Origin: Hyphomicrobiales bacterium
GTDB taxonomy: Bacteria; Pseudomonadota; Alphaproteobacteria; Rhizobiales; Beijerinckiaceae
DNA: 64,000 bases
Direction of reading: 5' to 3'
Assembly (NCBI GenBank): GCA_003963405.1
Contig: RXIY01000005.1
Span: 1-64,000 of the forward strand
Under the pieces are notes generated by a model. That model did no database searches. It worked only from the letters and a program-made list of their open reading frames with translations, and was not told where the DNA came from. The first letter of the stretch is position 1. Every line of letters starts with the position of its first letter. A program made the position numbers and the translations under genes. Below, piece by piece: positions 11,147 to 19,583 of this stretch.

Positions 11147-11196
11147 GTGCGGCGGCGCGTCGACGCGGAGAAAAACCGACCGGTGTAGCGAATATG

Positions 11197-12102
11197 TCAC
11201 GACCTTGGCCGCACCGGTCGAGCGGCCACGACGCGATCGCGCCCGGCGGCGTCGCGCGCGATACGCTCAACGATGAACCCATGGGCGCCAAGCAGCGCCG
11301 CGACGCTCGCCGCCTGGTCGAAGCCGACCTCGAAGGCTGCAAGGCCGCCCGGCGCCAGCAGGCGGCCCAAATCGGCGATGATGTCGCGATAGCAGACGAG
11401 CCCATCGGCGCCGCCATCGAGCGCGAGCGCCGGGTCGTGAAGACTCACCTCCGGATCGAGCGCGAGGAGTTCGTCTGCCCGCACATAAGGCGGATTTGAA
11501 ACGACCACGTCGAAAGGCCCTTTCAGCGACGCGCCCCACCGCCCGCGCACCACTTGAGCGCGCCCACTGAGGCCGCAGCGGCGGAGGTTTTCGCGTGTGG
11601 CGGCGCAGGCGTCCGGCGAGAGATCGACGGCGAGACCGCGCGCCAGCGGCAATTCGCTCAGCAGGGCGCAGAGGATTGCGCCCGAGCCTGAGCCGAGATC
11701 GACAATCGAGAGCGGCGCGTTTCGGTCTCCGACCAGCGCAAGCGTCGTCTCGACAAGAGTCTCCGTGTCCGCCCGCGGATCGAGCACATTGGGCATGACG
11801 GCGAGATCGAGCGTCCAGAATCCGCGCGCGCCGAGGATGCGCGACACCGGCTCTCGCGCCGCGCGCCGCGCCGCGAAAGCCGATAGCCGGAGCGCCTGTT
11901 CCTCCGTCAGAGGCGCATCGGGCGCCATGGCGAGCTCGAGCCGCGTCAGCCCGGCCGCGGCGCGCAGGAGCAGGCGCGCGTCGTCCCGCGCCTGCGCCGG
12001 CTCGACGCCGCTGTCGACGAGACAGGCGACGACGCGCGCCACGGCTTCGCCGCGCGAGGGCGCCTGTGACGCCGCCGGAGAGGACGCAAGGTCGCCGCGC
12101 AC
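11197..12102 (-). CDS. prmC: Release factor glutamine methyltransferase PrmC (HemK)
   Basis: Methylates the Gln of the GGQ motif in peptide chain release factors using S-adenosylmethionine. The 301-residue protein has an N-terminal helical domain (residues ~15-85), a Rossmann methyltransferase fold with motif I VDLGSGSGAILCALL, and the diagnostic SNPPYV active-site motif, followed by LDGGADGLVCYR. The GTG start at 12102 lies 6 bp after the htpG stop, making it co-transcribed with htpG; in many relatives prmC instead follows prfA, which is not in this window. The start codon is uncertain because the ribosome site AGGGA is very close to it. Confidence 0.93.
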   Translation of the reverse strand: MRGDLASSPAASQAPSRGEAVARVVACLVDSGVEPAQARDDARLLLRAAAGLTRLELAMAPDAPLTEEQALRLSAFAARRAAREPVSRILGARGFWTLDLAVMPNVLDPRADTETLVETTLALVGDRNAPLSIVDLGSGSGAILCALLSELPLARGLAVDLSPDACAATRENLRRCGLSGRAQVVRGRWGASLKGPFDVVVSNPPYVRADELLALDPEVSLHDPALALDGGADGLVCYRDIIADLGRLLAPGGLAAFEVGFDQAASVAALLGAHGFIVERIARDAAGRDRVVAARPVRPRS

Positions 12103-12108
12103 TGTCCC

Positions 12109-14007
12109 TTACGCGTTTCTGGCGATGAGGGCGCTCAGCCGACGCGCGAAGGCCGCGGGGTCGACGGGCGAGTCGCCATCGGCGATACGCGCCTGATCGA
12201 GCAGAAGATGCATAGCATCCGCAGCGCCGTCGCGACCGCTGCCGCGCAAGGCGGCGGCAATCGAGACGATGGCCGGATGCTTGGCGTTGATCTCGAGAAT
12301 GGGCTTGCCGAGCAACCCCTTCTGTCCGCTCTCGGCGAGAAGGCGCGCCAGCTGCCGGTCGAGGCCCTTTTCGGAGGCGACGAGACAGGCGGCGCTCTCG
12401 GTGAGGCGCGTCGAGACGCGCACATCCTCCACCTCTTCGCCGAGCGTGTCCTTGAGGGCCGCGACCAGCTCGCCGACGTTCTCAGCTTCGGGCGGGGCTT
12501 CTTTGGCCGCGTCTTCGACGAGCGGAACGAGGTCGATGTCGGCCTGTCCCTGGGTCACCGACTTGAAGGGCTTGCCCTCGAAGCCGAGCGCGCTCGTGAC
12601 CCAGAAGGCGTCCACCGCATCGTCGAGCAGCAGCACTTCCACGCCTCTCGCCCGGAACCCCTCGAGCTGCGGACTCGTCGCGAGCCGTTTCGCATCGTCG
12701 CCGGTGATGTAATAGATCGCCGTCTGATTCTCGCGCAGATCGGCGACATAGTCCTTGAGCGTGCGGGTCTTGCCTTCGGACGTCGTCGAGGCGAATCGGG
12801 CGATCGTGAAGATGCCGTCGCGGCGGCTCGGATCCTCGTGCAGGCCCTCCTTAATAACGGCGCCGAAATTCTCCCAGACCGTGGCGAATTTCTCAGGCTC
12901 GTTCTCGGCGAGCTTGCCGAGCTCCTGCAAAAGCCGGGTCGCAACCGCCTTGCCGATCGCGGCGAGGACAGGGCTCTTTTGCGCCATCTCGCGTGAGACG
13001 TTGAGCGGAAGGTCGGCGCTGTCCACCACGAGCCGCACGAAACGCAGCCACGCCGGCAGCAGTTCGACGTCGCGCGAGATCAGCACACGGCGCACATAGA
13101 GCTTGGACTTGCTCTTGCGGCTCGGCTCGAAGAGGTCGAAGGGGCGCGCGCCCGGGACGAAAGCAAGGACCGTATATTCAGTGCGTCCCTCCGCGCGCCA
13201 ATGCGCGACCAGCGCCGGCTCGTCGAAGGCGCCCGACAGTTGCCGGTAGAAGTCCGTATATTGCTCGGGCGTAATCTCGGATCTGGGCTTGGTCCACAGC
13301 GCCACGCCGTCGGCGATGCGCCGGGGCTCCTTGCCCGGCTCCTCGATGAGGTCGATCGGCGTCGAGACCGCGCCGGAATGCTCGCGCACGATGTTCTCGA
13401 TTCGCCAGGGCTCGAGGAACTCGTCGCTCTCGGCGTTGAGATGCAGCGTGACGCGGGCGCCGACCTGCGGCGCGTCCGCGAGCGCGAGCGGCGCGATCGA
13501 ATAGGTTCCCTTGCCCTGGGACGACCAGAGCCAGGCCTCGCTCTCGCCGGCCCGGCGGGTGGCCACCTCGACGAGGTCCGCCACCATGAAGACGGAATAG
13601 AAGCCGACGCCGAATCGCCCGATCAGCGACGAGCCCTCGGCGGCAGTTTCCTTGCCGAGTTTTTCGAGAAAGGCGCGGGTGCCGGAGTTGGCGATGGCGC
13701 CCAGCGCGCTGATGAGCTCCTCGCGCGACATGCCGACGCCATTGTCCGCGACAATGATCTGGCGCTTCGCCTTGTCCAGCGTGACGGTGATCAGCGGCGC
13801 GCCCGCTTCAGCCGCGAGCTTCTCGTCGGAAAGCGACTCGTAGCGCAGCTTTTCGCAGGCGTCGGCCGCGTTCGAGATCAGCTCGCGCAAAAATACCTCG
13901 CGCTCCGAATAGACGGAGTGCGTCATCAATTCGAGGAGCTGCGCGACATCCGCTTCAAAGCCATACTGGGCGGCTTGCGGCGCTTCGGTAGCAGCGTCGT
14001 TCGTCAT
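12109..14007 (-). CDS. htpG: Chaperone HtpG (Hsp90)
   Basis: Dimeric ATP-driven Hsp90 chaperone of the cytoplasm. The 632-residue length is normal. GHKL ATP-binding motifs are visible: REVFLRELISNAADAC, IVADNGVGMSREEL and IGRFGVGFYSVFMVAD; then the middle domain with DLPLNVSREM and a C-terminal dimerisation domain. The ATG at 14007 follows TTTGGAGA and begins MTNDAATEAPQAAQYGFEADV, the usual N-terminus; the open frame continues about 97 codons further upstream but that part has no family similarity. prmC follows within 6 bp. Confidence 0.97.
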   Translation of the reverse strand: MTNDAATEAPQAAQYGFEADVAQLLELMTHSVYSEREVFLRELISNAADACEKLRYESLSDEKLAAEAGAPLITVTLDKAKRQIIVADNGVGMSREELISALGAIANSGTRAFLEKLGKETAAEGSSLIGRFGVGFYSVFMVADLVEVATRRAGESEAWLWSSQGKGTYSIAPLALADAPQVGARVTLHLNAESDEFLEPWRIENIVREHSGAVSTPIDLIEEPGKEPRRIADGVALWTKPRSEITPEQYTDFYRQLSGAFDEPALVAHWRAEGRTEYTVLAFVPGARPFDLFEPSRKSKSKLYVRRVLISRDVELLPAWLRFVRLVVDSADLPLNVSREMAQKSPVLAAIGKAVATRLLQELGKLAENEPEKFATVWENFGAVIKEGLHEDPSRRDGIFTIARFASTTSEGKTRTLKDYVADLRENQTAIYYITGDDAKRLATSPQLEGFRARGVEVLLLDDAVDAFWVTSALGFEGKPFKSVTQGQADIDLVPLVEDAAKEAPPEAENVGELVAALKDTLGEEVEDVRVSTRLTESAACLVASEKGLDRQLARLLAESGQKGLLGKPILEINAKHPAIVSIAAALRGSGRDGAADAMHLLLDQARIADGDSPVDPAAFARRLSALIARNA

Positions 14008-14278
14008 GGGGTCTCCAAAATCGCGAATCGGCTCCGTGCGAGAGCCCTCTGGCAAGAACACGAACGCGGCCGCCTCGGGCCGCGCAATTTCAAATTCGTC
14101 ATTCGGGGCGGAAATACAAGGCGTCGGCCCGAAAAGACAGGGTCGGCGCGGGATTGCTCCCGGCCGACCCGTCCATCGCCACGACGTTTGATGACTTGCG
14201 GCCGCACGATCCCGGGGGGCTGGGGGGCTGACGAAAACCGGAAAAGCGCGTCCAAGCCTGTCGCGGCAATGAGAGGAG

Positions 14279-14306
14279 ATATTGTCCAAGTGGTTTGACA
14301 TGCAAG
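14279..14306 (-). promoter_or_regulatory. Possible heat-shock promoter of htpG
   Basis: Minus-strand CTTGCAT (14306-14300), 13-bp spacer, GACAATAT (14286-14279). The CTTG half and spacer agree with the hslV and clpB candidates; the -10 lacks the CCCC block, so the call is weaker. Confidence 0.3.
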
Positions 14307-14366
14307 GGGCTCAATGCAGGCGGAATTGTGAAATTTCCTTTTTACGGATAAGCTTAAGATGATGGT

Positions 14367-14395
14367 TTGTCGCCCTTGCGACAGTGTTGCGACAA
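14367..14395. promoter_or_regulatory. TTGCGACA direct repeats within a TTGTCGC...GCGACAA palindrome
   Basis: TTGCGACA occurs at 14376-14383 and 14387-14394, 11 bp apart (one helical turn), and an inverted copy TTGTCGC at 14367-14373 makes the cluster symmetric. Placement between two divergent genes suggests a protein-binding operator; regulator unknown. Confidence 0.35.
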
Positions 14396-14456
14396 GAGGG
14401 CTTGCCCTGAGGTCGTCATCGCGCAAACATGACAGAAGACAGCGGGAGAAGTTCGC

Positions 14457-14873
14457 ATGGCGGAGTCGGAGACGACGGAGCCGAGCCGTTCTCGCCCAGC
14501 CTTGGTTGTCGTGGCTGGGTCCGGCCACGCGGGGCGGGGCGATCAATCGGGACCATCGGCTCGGGCGCCCGCCCAGGTGTGTTTCGACCGACGCGAGTTG
14601 AACCTGCTCTTCAATCTTTACGGCGCGAAGGTCGCGGCCGGCGAGTGGCGGGACTACGCGCTGGACTTCACCCCCGCCAAAGCCGTCTTTTCCATTTTCC
14701 GCCGTTCGAGCGAGGCGCCGCTCTACCGGATCGAGAAAAATCCAGAGCTTGCCCGCAAGCAGGGAGCCTATGCCGTCATCGCGGCCTCCGGCCTGGTGAT
14801 GCGCCGGGGACACGATCTATCCCGCGTGTTGCGCGCGCTCGACCGCGGCCTGCGACTGGTCGGCGCGGAATAG
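14457..14873 (+). CDS. DUF2794 domain protein
   Basis: A 138-residue alphaproteobacterial protein of unknown function. The conserved core runs from about residue 42: FDRRELNLLFNLYGAKVAAGEWRDYALDF, then VFSIFRRSSEAPLYRIEKNP, KQGAYAVIAASG and GHDLSRVLRAL. The first 40 residues are Ser/Pro/Gly-rich and variable. No signal peptide or membrane segment. The ATG at 14457 follows a GGGAGAAG ribosome site. Single gene between the htpG control region and a strong terminator. Confidence 0.85.
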   Translation: MAESETTEPSRSRPALVVVAGSGHAGRGDQSGPSARAPAQVCFDRRELNLLFNLYGAKVAAGEWRDYALDFTPAKAVFSIFRRSSEAPLYRIEKNPELARKQGAYAVIAASGLVMRRGHDLSRVLRALDRGLRLVGAE

Positions 14874-14881
14874 CCAATAAA

Positions 14882-14907
14882 AAAGCCCCGCGCTTGGGCG
14901 GGGCTTT
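14882..14907. terminator. Bidirectional intrinsic terminator between DUF2794 gene and BI-1 gene
   Basis: AAAGCCCCGC (14882-14891) pairs with GCGGGGCTTT (14898-14907) around a 6-nt loop, with an A-run before and T's after, between two convergent genes. Confidence 0.9.
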
Positions 14908-14930
14908 CGGTTTCGTCTGACGTCACTCCG

Positions 14931-15701
14931 TCAGTCGTTGCGCTGGCCGAAGAGGAACAGCAGCGACTGGAACATGTTGATGAAGTCGAGGTAGAGCGAC
15001 AACGCGCCGAAGACGCTCTTCTTCTGGGCCACCTCGTAGCCGTCGCCCTCGTAATACATGTCCTTGATGTTCTGCGTATCCCAGGCGGTGAGGCCCGAGA
15101 AGATCAGAACGGACAGGATCGAAAGGGCAAACTGAAGGCCGCTCGACTGGAGGAACAGATTGACCAGTCCCGCGATGACGAGACCCCAGACGCCCATCAC
15201 CAGGAAGGAGCCGAAGGCCGACAGATCGCGCTTCGTCATGTAGCCGTAGATGCTCAAACCGCCGAAGGCCGCCGCCGTGATGAAGAACACGCGGGCGACG
15301 GATGCGCCGGTGAAGACCAGCAGCAGCGAGGACATGGACAGGCCCATGACCGCGGAAAAGGCCAGAAACAGGTTCCTCGCCGTGGCGGCCGACATGACGT
15401 TGGCGCGCGCGCCCATGATGAAGACGAAGGCGAGCGGCGACAGAATCACGACCCAGCGCAGCGGCGTCGTGAAGAGCATCTGGCCGAAGGGCGACAGCGC
15501 CACCAGCTTGCCGCCGACGAACTGCGGGTTCGCCAGCATGAACGTGCCGAGGGCGACGAGGCCCGTCACGGCGAGGCCGAGCGTCATGTAATTATAGACG
15601 CCGAGCATATAAGCCCGCAGGCCCTCGTCGATCTCGGCCGTGGTCGACCGGGCGACCCCGCGGCCGTAGCCGAAGCTCGAGTTGCGGTCGTAGTGAGACA
15701 T
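14931..15701 (-). CDS. Bax inhibitor-1/YccA family inner-membrane protein
   Basis: A 256-residue polytopic membrane protein of the BI-1/YccA (TMBIM) family, with seven hydrophobic segments from about residue 30 to the C-terminus. Family signatures seen are DEGLRAYMLGVYNYMTLGLAVTG near the N-terminus and the C-terminal LYLDFINMFQSLLFLFG. Members modulate membrane proteases (FtsH in E. coli YccA) or conduct calcium; the role here is not defined by sequence. The ATG at 15701 has a GAGAGGAT ribosome site and begins MSHYDRNSS; the frame extends 37 codons upstream without support. Confidence 0.9.
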   Translation of the reverse strand: MSHYDRNSSFGYGRGVARSTTAEIDEGLRAYMLGVYNYMTLGLAVTGLVALGTFMLANPQFVGGKLVALSPFGQMLFTTPLRWVVILSPLAFVFIMGARANVMSAATARNLFLAFSAVMGLSMSSLLLVFTGASVARVFFITAAAFGGLSIYGYMTKRDLSAFGSFLVMGVWGLVIAGLVNLFLQSSGLQFALSILSVLIFSGLTAWDTQNIKDMYYEGDGYEVAQKKSVFGALSLYLDFINMFQSLLFLFGQRND

Positions 15702-16212
15702 AGCGATCCTCTCGATCTCCGAGGCCCAACGGGCGTGCGGATTTTCGCCCTCGCCCGTGGCCTCAACCATTATGGCTTCCAGCAATATGGCTTGGCCCGA
15801 ATTGGGTGGCAAGGCGGGTGCGGATGAACTCTTGTTAAGGTGGCGCCTTGCTTAACGGCTGGAGTGGCCGGCCCTCGGGCGAATTTGCGCCGCGTTTCGA
15901 AAGGCCGCGTCATATCGCTGATTTCGCACGTGCGAAGGGCCGCTCGCTTGCTCCCGAGACGCTCTGCGGCCCGCCGGGTCATATGGCGCGCGCCGTCCCA
16001 TGGGCCGAGGTCAGGGCCCGAGATCCCGACTGCGCGGCATGTTGCAAAGCCGCATAGACGACCGATTGTCGCACCCTTGCTGTACGGGTGGAATACGCTA
16101 ACATCGAGGAAATGGCGTCGCCCGGTCTCGCCAGGGCGGGGAATTGCGCGGCGCGTGAACCTTTAATCCTGAGAGTCGCGTGTCTTTGTCACACGAAGGC
16201 CAGGAGGAGAAC
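15702..16212. other. 511-bp divergent intergenic region
   Basis: No gene recognised on either strand. Elements seen: an inverted repeat GTTAAG/CTTAAC at 15834-15856, a candidate plus-strand promoter at 16077-16104, and a short CGTGT/ACACG inverted repeat at 16179-16195 just before the ribosome site of the downstream gene. The rest shows nothing recognisable. Confidence 0.4.
16077..16104 (+). promoter_or_regulatory. Weak candidate sigma-70 promoter for the His1 secreted-protein gene
   Basis: TTGCTG (16077-16082), 16-bp spacer, TAACAT (16099-16104). Both hexamers are imperfect; the position, about 110 bp upstream of the gene, is reasonable. Confidence 0.3.
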
Positions 16213-17010
16213 ATGAGTGGCGACGCTTCCAGTTCGTTTCACATCTACATGAGGCCGTTTGCGCGCCTGGCAATCGCCGCGGCGCTCGCCGCCGCGGCAG
16301 GCTTCTCGGCCGCTCCCGCGCAGGCGCATGGGAGGCTCGGGGCCGCCGAGGGGCGTTGCCGTCTGTTCATCGGCCCGGATATCATGCACTTCACCGGCTA
16401 TCTGCCGGAAGCGTCGAAGAACGAGTTCTGCGAGGACATCCCCTCGACCGGCCCCATGATCATGGTGCTCGACGCGGAGCAGGAAGAGCTTCGCGACATG
16501 AAGATCGAGCTGCGAATCATCAAGGATGTCGGCGGCGAGGATAGGGAGAACGATAATCTCGACGCGGTGACGGTGGCCTACCAGCCGCCCAAGGTCTATC
16601 CGACCGGCACCGTGAATTTCGAGCACACCTTCAACGAGGGCGGCTATTTCGTCGGAATCGTGACTGTCACCGGCGATCATGGCGAGCGCTGGGTGTCGCG
16701 CTTCCCCTTCTCTGTCGACCGCACCTTCATGCGTGACCTGCCGGTCTATCTGACGCTCGGCCTCGGCGTCGTCGCGGCCTTTGCAATCTATCTCATCCAT
16801 CGTCGCCGCAATCCGCCCCCGCAGATTTCTACCGCTGCCGCAGCCTTTAGGCCGCCGGAACGGACTTTCGACCTTCCGGAGGAAACGGATGCGGCGGGTG
16901 GCGCGCCGGAGGGGCAAGGATCGTCGGGCGAGGGGAAAAATGAACCGGCCGCGGACAAGCGCGACGACGATCACGACGACTCGGACAATTACAAAACTGC
17001 GGCGGAGTAG
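16213..17010 (+). CDS. Secreted, C-terminally membrane-anchored protein with predicted mature N-terminal His
   Basis: Not assigned to a named family. The 265 residues give a signal peptide (hydrophobic core about 18-34, AAPAQA cleavage site) that would leave HGRLG as mature N-terminus at His39, a beta-rich periplasmic domain (about 40-172) with two Cys (49 and 73, possible disulfide) and His residues in MHFTGYLPE, FEHTFNEGG and TGDHGERW, one transmembrane helix (about 177-195) followed by HRRR, and a disordered acidic tail with DDDHDD. The domain thus faces the periplasm. An N-terminal His after cleavage is the hallmark of copper 'His-brace' proteins (CopC, LPMO, PmoB), so copper binding is possible but inferred. 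ATG chosen from AGGAGG at 16202-16207. Confidence 0.7.
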   Translation: MSGDASSSFHIYMRPFARLAIAAALAAAAGFSAAPAQAHGRLGAAEGRCRLFIGPDIMHFTGYLPEASKNEFCEDIPSTGPMIMVLDAEQEELRDMKIELRIIKDVGGEDRENDNLDAVTVAYQPPKVYPTGTVNFEHTFNEGGYFVGIVTVTGDHGERWVSRFPFSVDRTFMRDLPVYLTLGLGVVAAFAIYLIHRRRNPPPQISTAAAAFRPPERTFDLPEETDAAGGAPEGQGSSGEGKNEPAADKRDDDHDDSDNYKTAAE

Positions 17011-17040
17011 GCGGGCGCTCTCCGCTTCCCCAGGAAATTG

Positions 17041-17063
17041 GAGGCGGCCGCCGTGGCCGCCTC
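17041..17063. terminator. Bidirectional terminator
   Basis: GAGGCGGCC (17041-17049) pairs with GGCCGCCTC (17055-17063) around GCCGT, followed by TTCATCTTT, between two convergent genes. Confidence 0.8.
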
Positions 17064-17070
17064 TTCATCT

Positions 17071-17868
17071 TTACTCATCGCCGCCGTCGATCTGGCGCCC
17101 GATAATGGCGATGGCGCGCTGATAGACAGAAGCCGCGTTCCAAGCCTGAATCGCGCCAAAATTGGGTTCGCCCGGTTGATACCCGGCGCCAGCGCGCCAG
17201 CCATGGGCGTGCAGGAAATTCGCCGTCGCCATCAGCGCGGCCGCCGCATTGTCGAGATTGCCGCCCCCGCCATAATTCAGAATGTTTTTCGGCAGGAACT
17301 GCGTCTGGCCGATTTCACCGTGCATGGAGCCTCTCGCGCTGGGCGAGAGCGTTCCGTTGTCGATCAACTTGAGCGCGGCGTAGAGCTGGTCTGTAAAATA
17401 GTCGGAACGGCGGCAATCATAGGCGAGAGTGGCGACTGCCGAGAGCGCGTGCTGATTCCCGTGCACCGCGCCGAAGCCGGTCTCCATGCCCCAAATGGCG
17501 ATGAGCGGTCCAGGCGGCACGCCGTAACGCTGCTGAATGGAGGCGAAGAGCGCCGCCTGCGAGCGTTTGAGCTGCCGGCCCCGCGCGACAATGATTGACG
17601 CGCCGCGCTTCGCCATGAACTGGTCGAGCGATAGGCGGAAACTTTTCTGACCCCGATCGGCGGAAATGGTGGCCGCATTGTAATGCGTGTTCATCAGCGC
17701 GGCGATGCCGGCCTGACCCACGCGCTCCTGCGCCTCTTCCGCGAAATTCTGCTTCCAGTTCTCGAAGCCGCCCGGCCCGTTGCCGCATTGGGCGGCCCCT
17801 GCAGGAACCGCGCCCGTCAGGCCCGCTGCAAAAGTGAGCGCCGCCGCGCTCAGGCAAATCTTCCTCAT
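17071..17868 (-). CDS. Lytic murein transglycosylase (MltB/SLT_2-like)
   Basis: Cleaves peptidoglycan glycan strands with 1,6-anhydro product formation, in the periplasm. The 265-residue protein has a cleavable signal peptide (MRKICLSAAALTFAAGL...GAA) and no lipobox. The catalytic region includes IAIWGMETGFG with the presumed catalytic Glu129, HALSAVATLAYDC, and GEIGQTQFLPKN, which matches the MltB-type GAMG-Q-F-P motif. Three Cys are present (28 and others). Single gene on the minus strand between a terminator and the comM promoter region. Confidence 0.9.
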   Translation of the reverse strand: MRKICLSAAALTFAAGLTGAVPAGAAQCGNGPGGFENWKQNFAEEAQERVGQAGIAALMNTHYNAATISADRGQKSFRLSLDQFMAKRGASIIVARGRQLKRSQAALFASIQQRYGVPPGPLIAIWGMETGFGAVHGNQHALSAVATLAYDCRRSDYFTDQLYAALKLIDNGTLSPSARGSMHGEIGQTQFLPKNILNYGGGGNLDNAAAALMATANFLHAHGWRAGAGYQPGEPNFGAIQAWNAASVYQRAIAIIGRQIDGGDE

Positions 17869-18044
17869 CGGGCCTCCTCCTCGGGCTCGGCGGGCCGAGC
17901 CGCGCCAATCTCGCGAGCCTATCTAATTTTGTCTTCGCGGCAACCGTTTGGCGTCGGGTCTTTCATGTTCGCATATTGTTCTTGCGAGAGCGGGCGAGGC
18001 CCGTTATTGTCAAGTTACAGGTTTGATTTTGGGAGCGTCTCGGG

Positions 18045-19583
18045 ATGGCGGTCAGGGTGGCGACGGTCGCTTTCGAGGGCGTCGAGGCGCGGCCCGTCGA
18101 CGTGCAGGTTCAGATTTCTCCAGGCACGGTCGTTTTCAATGTCGTGGGACTCGGCGACAAGGCGGTCGCCGAGTCGCGCGAGCGCGTGAGGGCCGCGCTC
18201 ATCGCGTCGGGCCTGGCGCTGCCCGCCAAGCGCATCACCGTCAATCTGGCGCCTGCGGACATGCCTAAGGAGGGCAGTCACTACGATCTGCCCATTGCGC
18301 TCGGCGTCATGGCTGCGATCGGCGCGATTCCCTCTGATTCGCTGGAAGGCTTCGTCGTTCTCGGCGAGCTTGCGCTCGACGGCGCGCTCACCCCCGTCGC
18401 GGGCGTGTTGCCTGCCGCCGTGGCGGCGAATGCGCGGGGGCAGGGACTTATCTGTCCGAAAGAATGTGGTCCGGAGGCGGCCTGGGCCTCGCGAGACATG
18501 GACGTCCTCGCCCCGCGCTCGCTCATCCAACTCGTCAACCACATCAAGGGCGCCCAAGCCCTGGCGCGCCCGGAGCCCGCCATTCGAGCCCGAGCCGTCG
18601 AAATGCCCGACCTCGTCGACATCAAGGGCCAAGAGAGCGCCAAGCGCGCTTTGGAGATTGCGGCTGCTGGCGGACATAATCTCTTGATGAGCGGCCCGCC
18701 GGGGGCGGGCAAATCCATGCTGGCGGCGCGGCTTCCCTCGATCCTGCCGCCACTCACGCCCCGCGAGCTGCTGGAAGTCTCCATGATCCATTCGGTTGCG
18801 GGGCAGATCGCGGGCGGCGAACTGACGGACCGTCGGCCGTTCCGCGCGCCGCACCATTCGGCGTCCATGGCGGCGCTCGTCGGCGGCGGGACCCACGCCC
18901 GGCCCGGCGAAATTTCGCTCGCGCATCACGGCGTTCTGTTCCTCGACGAATTGCCCGAGTTCCAGCCGCAAGTTCTCGACAGCTTGCGCCAGCCGCTCGA
19001 GACAGGGGAAGTGGCCATCTCGCGCGTCAATCATCGGGCCGTCTATCCCGCCCGCTTCCAGCTCGTCGCGGCGATGAATCCCTGCCGATGCGGTCATGCG
19101 CGCGATCCCGGCCACGCCTGCCGCCGACAGCCGAACGAACGCTGCGTCGCGCAGTATCAGGCGCGCCTCTCCGGTCCGCTCCTCGACCGCTTCGATCTTC
19201 AGATCGAAGTGCCGGCCGTTACCGCCGCCGACCTTGTTCTTCCTCCTCCCGCCGAGGGATCGCGCGAGGTGGCCGGCCGTGTCGCCGACGCGCGCGCAAT
19301 CCAGCGCGACCGCTATGGGGCGCTGGGCCTTTCGGGCGTCACGGCCAACGCGGCCGCGCCGGCGGCGGTCATTGAGCGCGCCGCCATGCTCGACGCGCCA
19401 GGCACGGCGCTCATTCGAGAAGCCTCCGAGCGTTTCGCGCTCAGTGCGCGCGGCTTCCATCGAGTTCTGAAACTGGCGCGCACAATCGCCGATCTCGACG
19501 GCGCCAAGGAGGTGTCGCGCCCCCACCTCGCCGAGGCGCTCGCCTATCGCGCCGGCCTCTCGGCGGGACGCATCGCAGCGTGA
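18045..19583 (+). CDS. comM: YifB/ComM family Mg-chelatase-like AAA+ ATPase
   Basis: AAA+ helicase-like protein; in Vibrio ComM promotes branch migration during natural transformation, and homologues exist in many non-competent bacteria. The 512 residues show the N-terminal ChlI-like domain (MAVRVATVAFEGVEARPVDVQVQ, VVGLGDKAVAESRERVRAA, NLAPADMPKEGSHYDLP), Walker A SGPPGAGKSMLA near residue 223, Walker B VLFLDELPEF, AAMNPCRCG and a C-terminal helical domain with Mg-chelatase similarity. Its TGA overlaps the GTG of the following hybrid kinase gene, so the two are co-expressed. Confidence 0.95.
   Translation: MAVRVATVAFEGVEARPVDVQVQISPGTVVFNVVGLGDKAVAESRERVRAALIASGLALPAKRITVNLAPADMPKEGSHYDLPIALGVMAAIGAIPSDSLEGFVVLGELALDGALTPVAGVLPAAVAANARGQGLICPKECGPEAAWASRDMDVLAPRSLIQLVNHIKGAQALARPEPAIRARAVEMPDLVDIKGQESAKRALEIAAAGGHNLLMSGPPGAGKSMLAARLPSILPPLTPRELLEVSMIHSVAGQIAGGELTDRRPFRAPHHSASMAALVGGGTHARPGEISLAHHGVLFLDELPEFQPQVLDSLRQPLETGEVAISRVNHRAVYPARFQLVAAMNPCRCGHARDPGHACRRQPNERCVAQYQARLSGPLLDRFDLQIEVPAVTAADLVLPPPAEGSREVAGRVADARAIQRDRYGALGLSGVTANAAAPAAVIERAAMLDAPGTALIREASERFALSARGFHRVLKLARTIADLDGAKEVSRPHLAEALAYRAGLSAGRIAA

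Larger units (their letters stand above)
10696..11196 (-). other. 501-bp spacer between prmC and DUF4167 gene: probable long leader
   Basis: No convincing coding sequence on either strand; the short open frames lack ribosome sites and family resemblance. On the minus strand it holds a sigma-70-type promoter at 11118-11146, a 7-bp hairpin at 11075-11092, and a structured region at 10877-10994. Transcription from the promoter would give a leader of about 416 nt before the DUF4167 start. Confidence 0.5.
14008..14456. other. 449-bp divergent control region between htpG and the DUF2794 gene
   Basis: No gene seen. It contains a possible heat-shock promoter for htpG (14279-14306) and a symmetric TTGCGACA repeat cluster (14367-14395). 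If that promoter is used, htpG has a leader of roughly 265 nt, including a GGCTC/GAGCC hairpin about 20 nt upstream of the ribosome site. No ROSE-type RNA thermometer could be recognised. Confidence 0.5.

Noticed and set aside
14008-14100. ROSE-type RNA thermometer before htpG
   Set aside because: A GGCTC/GAGCC hairpin exists, but no strand pairs with the ribosome site in the ROSE manner.
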